Below, in pieces: positions 34,365-43,000 of a stretch of 64,000 nt of DNA (positions are counted from its first letter, which is position 1; every line of letters starts with the position of its first letter). The DNA lies in assembly GCA_900544135.1 (NCBI GenBank), contig UQTU01000001.1, forward strand, positions 124,001-188,000. Reading direction: 5' to 3'. This DNA is from an uncultured Collinsella sp. (lineage in GTDB: Bacteria; Actinomycetota; Coriobacteriia; Coriobacteriales; Coriobacteriaceae). The notes under the pieces were generated by a model, which did no database searches, was not told the DNA's origin, and worked only from the letters and a program-made list of their open reading frames with translations. The translations under genes were made by a program, and so were the position numbers.

Positions 34365-36149
34365 GGCGTAGGTGAAGGTTGTGACGTCGAACATGCCCTC
34401 GGGACGGATGCGGAGCGTCGGGATCACCGGCAGGGGCAGGAAGATGATGCCCATGGCGCGCGCCTTGACCATAAAGTCGTCGTGCTGCGCCGCAACGTCT
34501 TCGGCAGCGCCCTCGCTCATCAGGCCGCCGAGCGCCAGCGGAATGCGCGCCACGACCTCGCCGTTGCGCACCAGCACGTGGCCGCCCTGGCCCACGGCCT
34601 CAACGGCAGCCATCATATCCGCCGCATTGTCGCCCACCACGCACACGTTGTGCGAGTCGTGGCCGATCGTGGAGGCAATGGCGCCACCGGTGATGGTAAA
34701 GCCGCGCACCCAGCCGCGACCGATATGCTTGCCGACCAGGCCCAGGCCAGCGGGGCCGTCGCCGTCGGCGCCCTCGGCCTGCAGCGACACGCCGCGGCCA
34801 TGGCGCTCAATCAGCATAATGCGGCGCAGGCCCTCGGCGCTCTCGGGGCGAGCCATACCCGTGATGGCCTTACCCGGCACCACGTCAATCACGGCCTCGC
34901 CCGGCTTAAAGGCATAGTCGAACACGTCGAGCGATAGCTTCGGCAGCTTAACGGAAGCACGCAGCTCATCGGCAAGCGCTGCGACCTCGGCCATCTCGGG
35001 TGCGATCTCGCCCACAAAGGTGCCGTCCTGCGCCACCAGAGCACCGGCGGCATATACGCGATGCGGAGCCTTGGCAAACGTCAGGTCATTGAGCAACAGC
35101 AGGTCGGCGCGTTTGCCCGGGGCGATCGCGCCACGGAGCTCATGCGGGTCGCGACAGCCGTGGTCCAGGCCAAATGCCTCAGCCGTGGAAAGGGACGCCA
35201 TGGAGATGGCGGCCACCGGGTCGATGCCGGCCTCGATGGCCACGCGGCAGGCATTGTCGATCATGCCGGTCGAAAGAGCATCGGAGGGAGCGCGGTCGTC
35301 GGTCGCAAAGCAGCAGCGGCGGGCGCGGGCAGGGTTCTCCAGCAGCATCGGAGACAAATTGGCCAGGTCGTGGCTGCACGTACCCTCACGCAGCATCACA
35401 TACATGCCGCGGGACAGCTTGTCGAGCGCCTCCTCGGGAATCGTCGACTCGTGGTCGGCGATAATGCCCGCTGCGGCATAGGCGTTGAGGTCCTTACCGG
35501 CAACGAGTGGCGCGTGGCCGTCAACCTGCTTGGATGGCGTCTGATTGGCAGCATCGATGCGAGCACAGGTCTCGGGGTCGGCCATAAAGACACCCGGCAG
35601 GTTCATCATCTCGCCCAGGCCAAAAACATCGCCCGGATGCTCGGCAAAAAACGTCTGCATGTCAGCGGCGGTAATCACAGCGCCCGCTTGCTCGTCGGGC
35701 AGCGCGGGCACGCACGAAGGCATCATGTACTTAATGGAGATGGGTGCGCGGCGACCATCCTCGATCATAAAGCGCAGGCCGTCCAGGCCCGCCACGTTGG
35801 CGATCTCGTGGCTGTCGGCAATGGCGGTGGTGGTACCGCGCGTCGCCGCCATGCGCGCATACTCGGCGGGGCGGATGTTCGAGGACTCAATATGCAGATG
35901 CCCGTCAATAAAACCAGGAGCGAGATAGCGACCCTGGCAGTCGATGACCTCAGTTGCCTCGTAGGTGCCAGCGGCATCGTCGCGACCATCGTAGAGCACG
36001 CCGACGATCAGACCGTCCTTGACGGCAACGCTACCGGGCGCCACGCGCTGACCGTACACGTCGACAATCTGCGCATTGGCAAACAGCGTGTCGACGGGCA
36101 CGCGCCCCTCGGCAGCATCGATCACAGACCTCATGACCTCAACGGACAT
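34359..36149 (-). CDS. ade: Adenine deaminase
   Basis: A 596-residue metal-dependent adenine deaminase (Ade family), which converts adenine to hypoxanthine and ammonia in purine salvage or breakdown. APGFIDGHLHIESSNIRP is the N-terminal metal motif. ADSHEIANVAGLDGL, DGHAPLVAGKDLNAYAAAGI, DHESTIPEEALDKLSRG and CCFATDDRAPSDAL follow in family order. The C-terminal domain has GGAIASTIGHDSHNVCVVG and HVLVRNGEVVARIPLALGG. The ATG at 36149 follows AAAGGAG. It stands alone between unrelated genes but would feed the purine-catabolic genes at 55-64 kb. Confidence 0.96.
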   Translation of the reverse strand: MSVEVMRSVIDAAEGRVPVDTLFANAQIVDVYGQRVAPGSVAVKDGLIVGVLYDGRDDAAGTYEATEVIDCQGRYLAPGFIDGHLHIESSNIRPAEYARMAATRGTTTAIADSHEIANVAGLDGLRFMIEDGRRAPISIKYMMPSCVPALPDEQAGAVITAADMQTFFAEHPGDVFGLGEMMNLPGVFMADPETCARIDAANQTPSKQVDGHAPLVAGKDLNAYAAAGIIADHESTIPEEALDKLSRGMYVMLREGTCSHDLANLSPMLLENPARARRCCFATDDRAPSDALSTGMIDNACRVAIEAGIDPVAAISMASLSTAEAFGLDHGCRDPHELRGAIAPGKRADLLLLNDLTFAKAPHRVYAAGALVAQDGTFVGEIAPEMAEVAALADELRASVKLPKLSLDVFDYAFKPGEAVIDVVPGKAITGMARPESAEGLRRIMLIERHGRGVSLQAEGADGDGPAGLGLVGKHIGRGWVRGFTITGGAIASTIGHDSHNVCVVGDNAADMMAAVEAVGQGGHVLVRNGEVVARIPLALGGLMSEGAAEDVAAQHDDFMVKARAMGIIFLPLPVIPTLRIRPEGMFDVTTFTYAD

Positions 36150-36236
36150 ACATTCTCCTTTAACCGTAGAAAACAGCTACGGAGCGGACAGGCCTTCACC
36201 GCAGCAAACCAATAGCCATTGTATGCCAACCAAATG

Positions 36237-36304
36237 ACGAGGGCGGATAATCTCCCACTTTGAGCCTGCACACAGGCCAAAAACGGAAGATTATCCACCC
36301 TCGT
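36237..36304. repeat. Palindrome with 17-nt arms
   Basis: ACGAGGGCGGATAATCT (36237-36253) pairs with AGATTATCCACCCTCGT (36288-36304) with one G-T pair. It lies 88 bp upstream of the ade start and could be a protein-binding site or a copied intergenic element. Confidence 0.8.
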
Positions 36305-36356
36305 TCGGTAGTCATTGGGGACAACGAAAACGCCGATGTTTTGCCAAAGTCAGCGA

Positions 36357-36455
36357 GCGGGCCGCATTTGAGGCAATGTGACGTGAAACGAAAGGGCGCT
36401 GACCTTCTGGTCGCGCCCTTGAAGTTGAACGTCAGATTGTCCAAATGCGGCCCGC
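36357..36455. repeat. Long imperfect palindrome (99 nt)
   Basis: GCGGGCCGCATTTG (36357-36370) pairs perfectly with CAAATGCGGCCCGC (36442-36455), and pairing continues inward through GCAAT/ATTG, TGACGT/ACGTCA, AAGGGCGC/GCGCCCTT and GACC/GGTC to a TTCT loop. Confidence 0.85.
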
Positions 36456-36561
36456 GCAGCGTCGGCCGGTCCGCCGTTCGGTAGAACGGCGGAACCCAAA
36501 AGGTCATGCCGCCGAAGTTGAAAGACAGATTGCCGCTCTGGCGGGTTTGCAGCGTCAACCG

Positions 36562-36589
36562 GTTACGCGGTTTGGTAAAACCGCGTAAC
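36562..36589 (-). terminator. Hairpin at the tyrS stop codon
   Basis: GTTACGCGGTTT pairs perfectly with AAACCGCGTAAC across a 4-nt loop. On the minus strand it begins at the last base of the tyrS stop. No T-run follows, so termination is uncertain. Confidence 0.4.
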
Positions 36590-37800
36590 TAAACCAGCTT
36601 AAAGCCCTTGCGCTTGCCCACGGAGAGGGTGTCGCCCAGTTTGAGGACGCTCGGATCGATGTTGTAGCTCTTGGGAGTCACAGCCTTGCCGTTGATCTTG
36701 ACGCCGCCGCCGTCGATGTCGCGGCGGGCCTGACCGGCGCTGGCCGAAAGGCCCAGGTCCTTGAGCAGGCCGGCGAGGTAAATCTGGCCCTCGTCGTTGA
36801 CGGTCAGCTCAACGTGCTTCTCGGGGAAGTCGGCAAGCTGGCCCTCCTTGAACACACGGTCGAACTCGGCCTGGGCCTCGTCGCCGGCGCCGGCGCCGTG
36901 GTAGGTATCGCACAGGTCGCGGCCCAGAGCGCGCTTGAGCTCGTAGGGGTCGGCAGAACCGTCGGCCAGGGCGGCGTCGATCTTGTCGACCTCGGCCGGA
37001 GCGAGCGAGCTGGCCAGACGATAGTACTTGCCGATCATCTCGTCGGGGATGGACATGGTCTTGCCGAACATATCCTTGGGAGCGTCGGTCAGGCCGATGT
37101 AGTTGCCATAGGACTTGGACATCTTGCGCACGCCGTCGGTGCCCTCGAGCAGCGGCATGGTGAGCGCAATCTGCGGCTCCATGCCCATCTTCTCCATGAG
37201 CTCGCGGCCGGCGAGCAGGTTGAAGAGCTGGTCGGTGCCGCCCATCTCGACGTCGGCCTTGATCTGAACGGAGTCGAAGGCCTGCATCACGGGGTACAGA
37301 AACTCGTGCAGGGCAATCGGCGTCTGGGACTGGTAGCGCTTGGTAAAGTCGTCGCGCTCAAGGATGCGGGCGACGGTGAACTTGGAGCACACCTGCAGCA
37401 GGCCGGCCAGGTCCATCGAAAGGATCCAGTCGCCGTTATGCACGATGGTGGTCTTCTCGGGGTCCAGAATCTTCATGGCCTGGCTCACGTAGGTCTCGGC
37501 GTTGGCCTCGATCTGCTCCTGCGAAAGCTGCGGACGCGTGGAGTTCTTGCCCGAGGGGTCGCCGATCAGCGCGGTGCCGTTGCCGATGATGAGGGTGACG
37601 TTGTGGCCCAGGTCCTGGAACTGACGCATCTTGCGCAGGGGCACGGCATGGCCCAGGTGCAGGTCGGGGCTGGTGGGATCGACGCCGAGCTTGATGTTGA
37701 GGGGCTCGCCCTTCTCAAGCTTCTTGCGAAGGTCGGCCTCGGGAACGATCTGCGCTGCACCCGAGGTGATGATACGCATTTGCTCGTCAACAGACAGCAT
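36589..37800 (-). CDS. tyrS: Tyrosyl-tRNA synthetase
   Basis: A 403-residue class I synthetase that charges tRNA-Tyr. The ATP site reads HLGH in DPTSPDLHLGHAVPLRKM (a normal variant of HIGH), the tyrosine pocket is in GGTDQLFNLLAGRE, and the second signature is KMSKS in VRKMSKSYGNYIGL. A C-terminal S4-like RNA-binding domain ends DTLSVGKRKGFKLV. Length is typical for the bacterial enzyme. No T-box leader was recognised upstream. Confidence 0.97.
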   Translation of the reverse strand: MLSVDEQMRIITSGAAQIVPEADLRKKLEKGEPLNIKLGVDPTSPDLHLGHAVPLRKMRQFQDLGHNVTLIIGNGTALIGDPSGKNSTRPQLSQEQIEANAETYVSQAMKILDPEKTTIVHNGDWILSMDLAGLLQVCSKFTVARILERDDFTKRYQSQTPIALHEFLYPVMQAFDSVQIKADVEMGGTDQLFNLLAGRELMEKMGMEPQIALTMPLLEGTDGVRKMSKSYGNYIGLTDAPKDMFGKTMSIPDEMIGKYYRLASSLAPAEVDKIDAALADGSADPYELKRALGRDLCDTYHGAGAGDEAQAEFDRVFKEGQLADFPEKHVELTVNDEGQIYLAGLLKDLGLSASAGQARRDIDGGGVKINGKAVTPKSYNIDPSVLKLGDTLSVGKRKGFKLV

Positions 37801-37897
37801 TGGGTATCCTCCTTTTGCTATAGCACCCTCACCGGATACGGCGGTGCTGGAAGTTCATAAACTCTCTTATGATAACCAAAACAGCGCGACCGAACAC

Positions 37898-39874
37898 CTA
37901 CGACAGGAAAATCCTCGTCCTGCCGCACGCGTCGATAACGACCGACAAACGCGTGCCGTCACGTTCGACCAAAAAGCGCGCCCGCTGACGGCGCGAGCAG
38001 TCACGGCAACGGATCTGCCCCGTTGCATCCGTGGCGCAGGCGCCCTCGGCAGTCAGCAAGCAGTGCTCGCACACCATGAGCTCGGGGCAATCGGCATCGA
38101 CAGGGCTCAGAACACCAGGTTCGGCCGTCAGTTCGGCAATACGCTCCGCGTCATTGCCGAGCAACTCGGCCGGCAAGTACACCCGCCCCGCGCCGAGTCC
38201 GCGCAGCCAGGTAAGCGTGGCCCGATTCGCGCAGAACACCGGCGCCGCCACGTCAAACGTCACGCCCAGCTCGCGAGCAATCACCACCTGTCCCAGGTTG
38301 CGGCAGACGACGCGCCCGGCACGCTGCATCAGCGAGCGGGTCCGGTCAGCGTCACCCGTGCGGCACACCTCGTCAAGCACCACAACGGTGTCGGACAAAT
38401 CGAGTTCTCTGCGCGGGTCGGTATCCATCAGCTGCCAAGCAAAGACCATACAAGCAAAATCCTCGCGCTTTGCCGGCCCCGCCGACCCCGCCAACTCCGT
38501 CGACGCACCGCCATCCACCGCAGCGTCCTCAAAGGGCAGCACCTCAACGGCACGCGCAACGGGCGCAATCGCATCCGCCTCGGCCCGCATGCGCTCCAAC
38601 ACCGCCGCCGTCTGATCCAACACGCCGGCGCTGCGAATCAGATAGACCTCGCAGCCCGCGTCCACCTTACGTTTGCAATGCACAACGATGCGCTCTCCCG
38701 CAGCGGCATCCACGGGGCAAGGCACCTGTGGCCAGCGCTTGGGCACATCGGGACGCGCGTCGGCACCCGGGTAAAATCGGATTTCGAGCGTATCGCCCGC
38801 CGCCACGGCGGCATCAAGCTCAACCGTCACCTCTTCGTGGCCCACAGCGACCAAGCGCCCCACGCGCACGCCCTGGTTAATTGCGCGCTCAAAGCTCATC
38901 AGTTCGGCACCCGAACACCCTCGCAGGTACGCATCGGTAAACCCACGGTTAAACGACCGGCCCAGCTCGCGTTCAAGCTCTTCCACGGCACCGGGGTCCC
39001 ACGCGCCGTCGCACAGCATATCGAGCGCCCGGCGCCACACCCGAACCACGTTGAATACGTAATCGGGGTTCTTCATGCGCCCCTCGATCTTGAGCGACGC
39101 CACGCCGGCATCTACAAGCTCGGGCAGGTGCGCGATACCCAGATAGTCACGCGGACAAAGCAGGCGGTCTCCCTCGACGGCAACAACACTCTGCCCCGCC
39201 TCGTCCACTAGGTCGTACGCCAGACGGCACGGCTGCGTGCAGTCGCCGCGCATCGCCGAGCGCCCACGCCGCAAGGCCGAGAACTCGCACGCCCCCGAAT
39301 AGCCGATGCAAATCGCACCGTGGCAGAATACCTCGATGGGCACGCCCGTGGCACATAGCGCCGCAATCTCGTCGACCGTCAGCTCGCGTGCCGTCGTCAC
39401 GCGCTCGACCCCCAGCTCATCGGCGGCAAGCCGCACGGCACCCTCGCTATGAGCGCCCGCCTGCGTGGACAGGTGAATCTCGACCCCGGGAATCGCCGCG
39501 CGCAGCGCGCAGGCCAACCCGGCATCGGCGACAATCAGAGCATCGGCGCCCAGCTCCAGTGCATGAGCTCCCAACGCCACCGCGTCGGACAACTCATCGT
39601 CAAACACGAACACGTTGAGCGTTACGTACACACGCACGCCATGGGCATGCGCCACGGCGCAGCCGCGCGCAAACTCGTTATCCGTAAAGCCATGGGCGCT
39701 CACACGGGCGTTAAAGCCGCCCAACCCCGCATAGATGGCATCGGCACCCGCGGCGATGGCCGCAAGCATCTGGTCGAGTCCGCCCGCCGGCGCCAGCAGC
39801 TCGGGCAGCGCCGCACCGGCAGCATCCAATCCAGTCTCGTATTGTCCGCTCGGCCCCATCGTCCGAATCGCCAT
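37898..39874 (-). CDS. Peptidase U32 family protein (RlhA/TrhP-like RNA hydroxylation)
   Basis: A 658-residue U32-family protein. The N-terminal TIM-barrel has LPELLAPAGGLDQMLAAIAA, DAIYAGLGGFNAR and the U32 signature EVFCHGAICIGYSGACEFS. It is followed by the Cys-rich GDCTQPCRLAYD and EGRMKNPDYVFNVVRVWRRA. The C-terminal half has more Cys motifs (MVCEHCLL and CRDCSRRQRARF). Length and domain order match the long form that in E. coli (RlhA) hydroxylates 23S rRNA C2501; the shorter form acts on tRNA uridine-34. Which target applies is inference. The ATG at 39874 has AAGGAG 8 nt upstream. Confidence 0.88.
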   Translation of the reverse strand: MAIRTMGPSGQYETGLDAAGAALPELLAPAGGLDQMLAAIAAGADAIYAGLGGFNARVSAHGFTDNEFARGCAVAHAHGVRVYVTLNVFVFDDELSDAVALGAHALELGADALIVADAGLACALRAAIPGVEIHLSTQAGAHSEGAVRLAADELGVERVTTARELTVDEIAALCATGVPIEVFCHGAICIGYSGACEFSALRRGRSAMRGDCTQPCRLAYDLVDEAGQSVVAVEGDRLLCPRDYLGIAHLPELVDAGVASLKIEGRMKNPDYVFNVVRVWRRALDMLCDGAWDPGAVEELERELGRSFNRGFTDAYLRGCSGAELMSFERAINQGVRVGRLVAVGHEEVTVELDAAVAAGDTLEIRFYPGADARPDVPKRWPQVPCPVDAAAGERIVVHCKRKVDAGCEVYLIRSAGVLDQTAAVLERMRAEADAIAPVARAVEVLPFEDAAVDGGASTELAGSAGPAKREDFACMVFAWQLMDTDPRRELDLSDTVVVLDEVCRTGDADRTRSLMQRAGRVVCRNLGQVVIARELGVTFDVAAPVFCANRATLTWLRGLGAGRVYLPAELLGNDAERIAELTAEPGVLSPVDADCPELMVCEHCLLTAEGACATDATGQIRCRDCSRRQRARFLVERDGTRLSVVIDACGRTRIFLS

Positions 39875-40036
39875 CGACAAACTCCTTACCAAGGTATGCA
39901 TTCACTCTGAAAAATGCCGTCTTCCAGCATACACGAGGCCTCGCGCGCCCCGTTTGGTTTATCGTGTAATAACTTATGTCCATCCTGCCCCGACGGCACA
40001 TCCACCGTCCGGCACGACATACCTGGAGGTCAATAT

Positions 40037-42247
40037 ATGGGTCCTCGCCAACGACAGGGACGCAGCCGTTCAAAGACGCATGCTCTGCCCATAATCCTGC
40101 TCTCGTTTTTGGGCTTTCTGCTGATTGCGGGCGTGGCATTTGGCATCGGCATGGTCGGCAACGTCAACCGCTGGCTGTCCGATCTGCCCGACTACACCGA
40201 CGCCAACGCGTATCTGGTGAGCGAGCCCACCGAGATCGTCGACTGCAACGGCAACAAGATCGCGAGCTTCTACACGCAAAACCGCAAGTCTATCACCAAG
40301 GACGAGGTCTCCCCCTACGTGCTGCAGGGCACCGTTGACGTCGAGGACGAGCGCTTCTACGAGCACGGCGGTATCGACCTGTGGGGTATCGCGCGTGCTG
40401 CGGTGGCAACCCTCGGTGGCGGGCACGAAGGCGCCTCGACGATCACCCAGCAGCTTGTGCGCAACACCATCCTGCAGGAGGAGCAGTTCGACTCGACCAT
40501 TGAGCGTAAGGTGCGCGAGGCCTACATCGCCATCAAGATGGAGGACATGTACTCCAAAGACGAGATCCTCATGATGTACCTCAACACCATCTATTACGGC
40601 CACGGCGCCTACGGCATCGAGGCCGCAGCCGAGACCTATCTGTCCAAGAGCGCCGCCGACCTCACCCTCAGCGAGGCCGCGCTGCTCATCGGCCTTCCCA
40701 ACTCGCCTTCGCAGTACGACCCCACGGTCAACCCCGATCTGGCACTGTCTCGCCGCAACAAGGTCCTCGACAACATGCTGCGCCTGGGCCACATCACCCA
40801 GGAGGAGCACGATGCCGCACAGGCCGAGCCCATCACCCTCAACGTGACCGAAATCTCGGGCAGCGGCGTCGACGTATACTCGCAGCCCTACTTTGTCTCC
40901 TACGTCAAGCAGCTACTGGAGCAGGAGTTCTCGACCGACGTGCTCTTTAAGGGCGGCCTGACCGTCAAGACCACCATCGACCCCACGATGCAGCAGGTGG
41001 CAGAGAATGCCGTCCGCGAGCAGCTCGACACGCTCTCGCTTGACGGCCTGGACATGGGCATGGTCGTCGTCGACCCCAAGACCGGCTACATCAAGTGCAT
41101 GGTGGGCGGCTACGACTACAACGCCGACGAGAACCACGTAAACCATGCCACGGCCAAGCGTCCCGTCGGCTCCACCTTTAAGGCCTTTACGCTGGCAACT
41201 GCCATCCAAAACGGCATGAACCCCAACGTCACCCTCAACTGCAACTCGCCGCTCAAGGCCAAGGGCACCACAACTGAGGTACAAAACTACGCCAACCAGA
41301 GCTATGGCAACATCACGCTTAAGCAGGCGACGGCATACTCCTCCAACACCGGCTACATCCAGGTGGCGGAAGCCGTCGGCAACAGCAAGATCATCTCGCT
41401 CGTCAAAAAGCTCGGCATCGACCCCGCCAAGGACAACATCGAGGACGTTCCCGTCATGACCCTCGGCACCGGCTCGATCTCGCCGCTCGAGATGGCCGCC
41501 GCCTACGCGACGTTTGCCAACGGCGGCTACTATCGCCAGCCGATCGCCATCACCGAGATTGACTCTCGTACCGGTTCGGTGCTGTACCAGCACACCGACA
41601 ATCCCTCACAGGTGCTTACCGAGGGCGAGGCCGCCGCGGTCACCGATGTTCTGTCCGGCGTCATGAAGGGCAGCGGTACGGGTGCTGCCGGCGCCCTGAG
41701 TGTCAACCAGCCCTATGCCGGCAAGACGGGCACCACCGACAACACCACCAACCTGTGGTTCTGCGGCTATACCCCGCAGCTGGCGTGCGCCCTGTGGACC
41801 GGCTATTCCGCGGGCGAGATCCCCATCCAAAAATACGGCACGGACCTGCTGGGCGACAGCACCAACCTGCCTGTCTTTAAGCGGTTTATGAACACCGTTC
41901 TGACCGGTACCGAGCGCGAGGAGTTTGCGACCGGAACGGCGCCCACCTACAAGAACAACAGCGTCTGGAAGTTCTACGGCACCAACAACACCAAGAAGTC
42001 GGAGAACGACGACAAGGACAAGGACGAGAACGAGGCCGAAGAGGAAACCACCACAACGACTACCACGACGACCACGACCACCGAGACCACGGGCGGCGAC
42101 ACCACCGGCGGCACCGGTACGACCGGTGGTTCGACGGGCGGCTCCACTGGTGGTTCGACCGGCGGCGATGGCGGCACGCCTACGCCTACGCCTACGCCCA
42201 CTCCCACTCCTGACCCCTCGCCCACGCCTGACGATACGGTCGGCTAA
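40037..42247 (+). CDS. Class A penicillin-binding protein
   Basis: A 736-residue bifunctional peptidoglycan synthase. A basic tail and one membrane anchor (LPIILLSFLGFLLIAGVAFG) are followed by the glycosyltransferase domain with VDVEDERFYEHGGID, GASTITQQLVRNTIL and KMEDMYSKDEILMMYLNTIY. The transpeptidase domain has the serine motif GSTFK (active Ser near residue 380), YSSNTGYIQV, and AGKTGTTDNTTNLWFCGYTP. The last 80 residues are low complexity: acidic/Lys, then Thr runs, Gly-Thr-Ser repeats and alternating Pro-Thr. The ATG at 40037 has GGAGG just upstream; earlier in-frame starts are rejected for that reason. Terminator at 42270. Confidence 0.95.
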   Translation: MGPRQRQGRSRSKTHALPIILLSFLGFLLIAGVAFGIGMVGNVNRWLSDLPDYTDANAYLVSEPTEIVDCNGNKIASFYTQNRKSITKDEVSPYVLQGTVDVEDERFYEHGGIDLWGIARAAVATLGGGHEGASTITQQLVRNTILQEEQFDSTIERKVREAYIAIKMEDMYSKDEILMMYLNTIYYGHGAYGIEAAAETYLSKSAADLTLSEAALLIGLPNSPSQYDPTVNPDLALSRRNKVLDNMLRLGHITQEEHDAAQAEPITLNVTEISGSGVDVYSQPYFVSYVKQLLEQEFSTDVLFKGGLTVKTTIDPTMQQVAENAVREQLDTLSLDGLDMGMVVVDPKTGYIKCMVGGYDYNADENHVNHATAKRPVGSTFKAFTLATAIQNGMNPNVTLNCNSPLKAKGTTTEVQNYANQSYGNITLKQATAYSSNTGYIQVAEAVGNSKIISLVKKLGIDPAKDNIEDVPVMTLGTGSISPLEMAAAYATFANGGYYRQPIAITEIDSRTGSVLYQHTDNPSQVLTEGEAAAVTDVLSGVMKGSGTGAAGALSVNQPYAGKTGTTDNTTNLWFCGYTPQLACALWTGYSAGEIPIQKYGTDLLGDSTNLPVFKRFMNTVLTGTEREEFATGTAPTYKNNSVWKFYGTNNTKKSENDDKDKDENEAEEETTTTTTTTTTTTETTGGDTTGGTGTTGGSTGGSTGGSTGGDGGTPTPTPTPTPTPDPSPTPDDTVG

Positions 42248-42269
42248 GAAGTACGCGACTAAAGCCAAC

Positions 42270-42309
42270 AAGGCCCCGAGCAGCTTATTGAACTGCTCGG
42301 GGCCTTTTA
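42270..42309 (+). terminator. Rho-independent terminator of the PBP gene
   Basis: A perfect 14-bp stem AAGGCCCCGAGCAG/CTGCTCGGGGCCTT with a 9-nt loop is followed by TTAGTTT, 22 bp after the PBP stop. Confidence 0.9.
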
Positions 42310-42344
42310 GTTTGAAGCGACTGGGCGGTCGTTATACCAGCAAA

Positions 42345-42381
42345 CAAAAAAAGGGGGTACCGACCAACGTCGATACCCCTT
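42345..42381 (-). terminator. Rho-independent terminator of argR
   Basis: On the minus strand GGGGTA-TCGA...TCGG-TACCCC forms a stem followed by CTTTTTTTG, about 50 bp after the argR stop. Confidence 0.88.
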
Positions 42382-42430
42382 ACAAGCCACTATGTAAGCG
42401 CACGCAGTGCCGAGCGCACGACCCGCACGC

Positions 42431-42868
42431 CTACTTGCGAGAATTGCTCAGCTTATTGATCAGCGCCTCGAGACGCTCGCCGTCCTCGGCCGTCTGGGCA
42501 ATGACCAGAATCGTATCGTTGCCGGCAAGCGAGCCAAGCACATCGGGCAACTCTGCCGCATCAACGGCGGCGGCGATGCCGGAAGCCGTGCCAGGCTGAG
42601 CCTTGATCATAACCAGATTATCGGTACGCAGAACGCCCGTTACGAGCTCGGAAACCATGCGCTGCAGGTGCAGGTCCTCTGCCAGAACATAGATGCCCTC
42701 AGGGAGCTTACGCAGCCCCATATCGGCAATATCGCGAGAGACAGTCGCCTGCGTGCAATCAAAGCCCATAGCACGGAGCTCATCGACCAGCACACGCTGC
42801 GTGCGGACGTCCTTATTGCGCACAATATCTCTAATGGCATCCTGGCGCCCATTGCGTTTTTTAGCCAT
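42431..42868 (-). CDS. argR: Arginine repressor
   Basis: A 145-residue ArgR/AhrC regulator. The N-terminal winged helix has RQDAIRDIVRNKDVRTQRVL and CTQATVSRDIADMGLRKLPE. The C-terminal hexamerisation and arginine-binding domain has LVMIKAQPGTASGIAAAVDA and EDGERLEALINKL. The ATG at 42868 follows GAGGG by 5 nt. It stands alone, away from arginine biosynthetic genes. A perfect 7-bp palindrome upstream could be an autoregulatory site. Confidence 0.96.
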   Translation of the reverse strand: MAKKRNGRQDAIRDIVRNKDVRTQRVLVDELRAMGFDCTQATVSRDIADMGLRKLPEGIYVLAEDLHLQRMVSELVTGVLRTDNLVMIKAQPGTASGIAAAVDAAELPDVLGSLAGNDTILVIAQTAEDGERLEALINKLSNSRK

Positions 42869-42901
42869 ACAAACCCTCACTCCAAAAGATGGCGGAGACA
42901 A

Positions 42902-42916
42902 TCAATCAGTGATTGA
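42902..42916. promoter_or_regulatory. Palindrome upstream of argR
   Basis: TCAATCA-g-TGATTGA lies 34 bp before the argR start, followed by an AT-rich TGAATAG...CTATTTGA dyad. This is a plausible autoregulatory operator, although it is not a clean match to known ARG boxes. Confidence 0.35.
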
Positions 42917-43000
42917 ATAGTTTAACGCTATTTGAAGGCTTTTGTGTATAAGAACGCATTTCGAAACAATTCTATGCAAGTTTGTTTCGTAATGAGCCGT

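Larger units (their letters stand above)
36150..36588. other. Palindrome-rich region between tyrS and ade
   Basis: No gene is seen in 439 bp. Instead there are four separate dyads: 36237-36304, 36357-36455, a perfect 9-bp hairpin CCGCCGTTC-ggta-GAACGGCGG (36471-36492), and a 12-bp hairpin at the tyrS stop (36562-36589). TCATTGGGGACAACG near 36312 recalls repeat family E. Confidence 0.7.

Noticed and set aside
37801..37897. T-box leader upstream of tyrS
   Set aside because: The gap is under 100 bp and shows neither a specifier stem nor the conserved T-box sequence.
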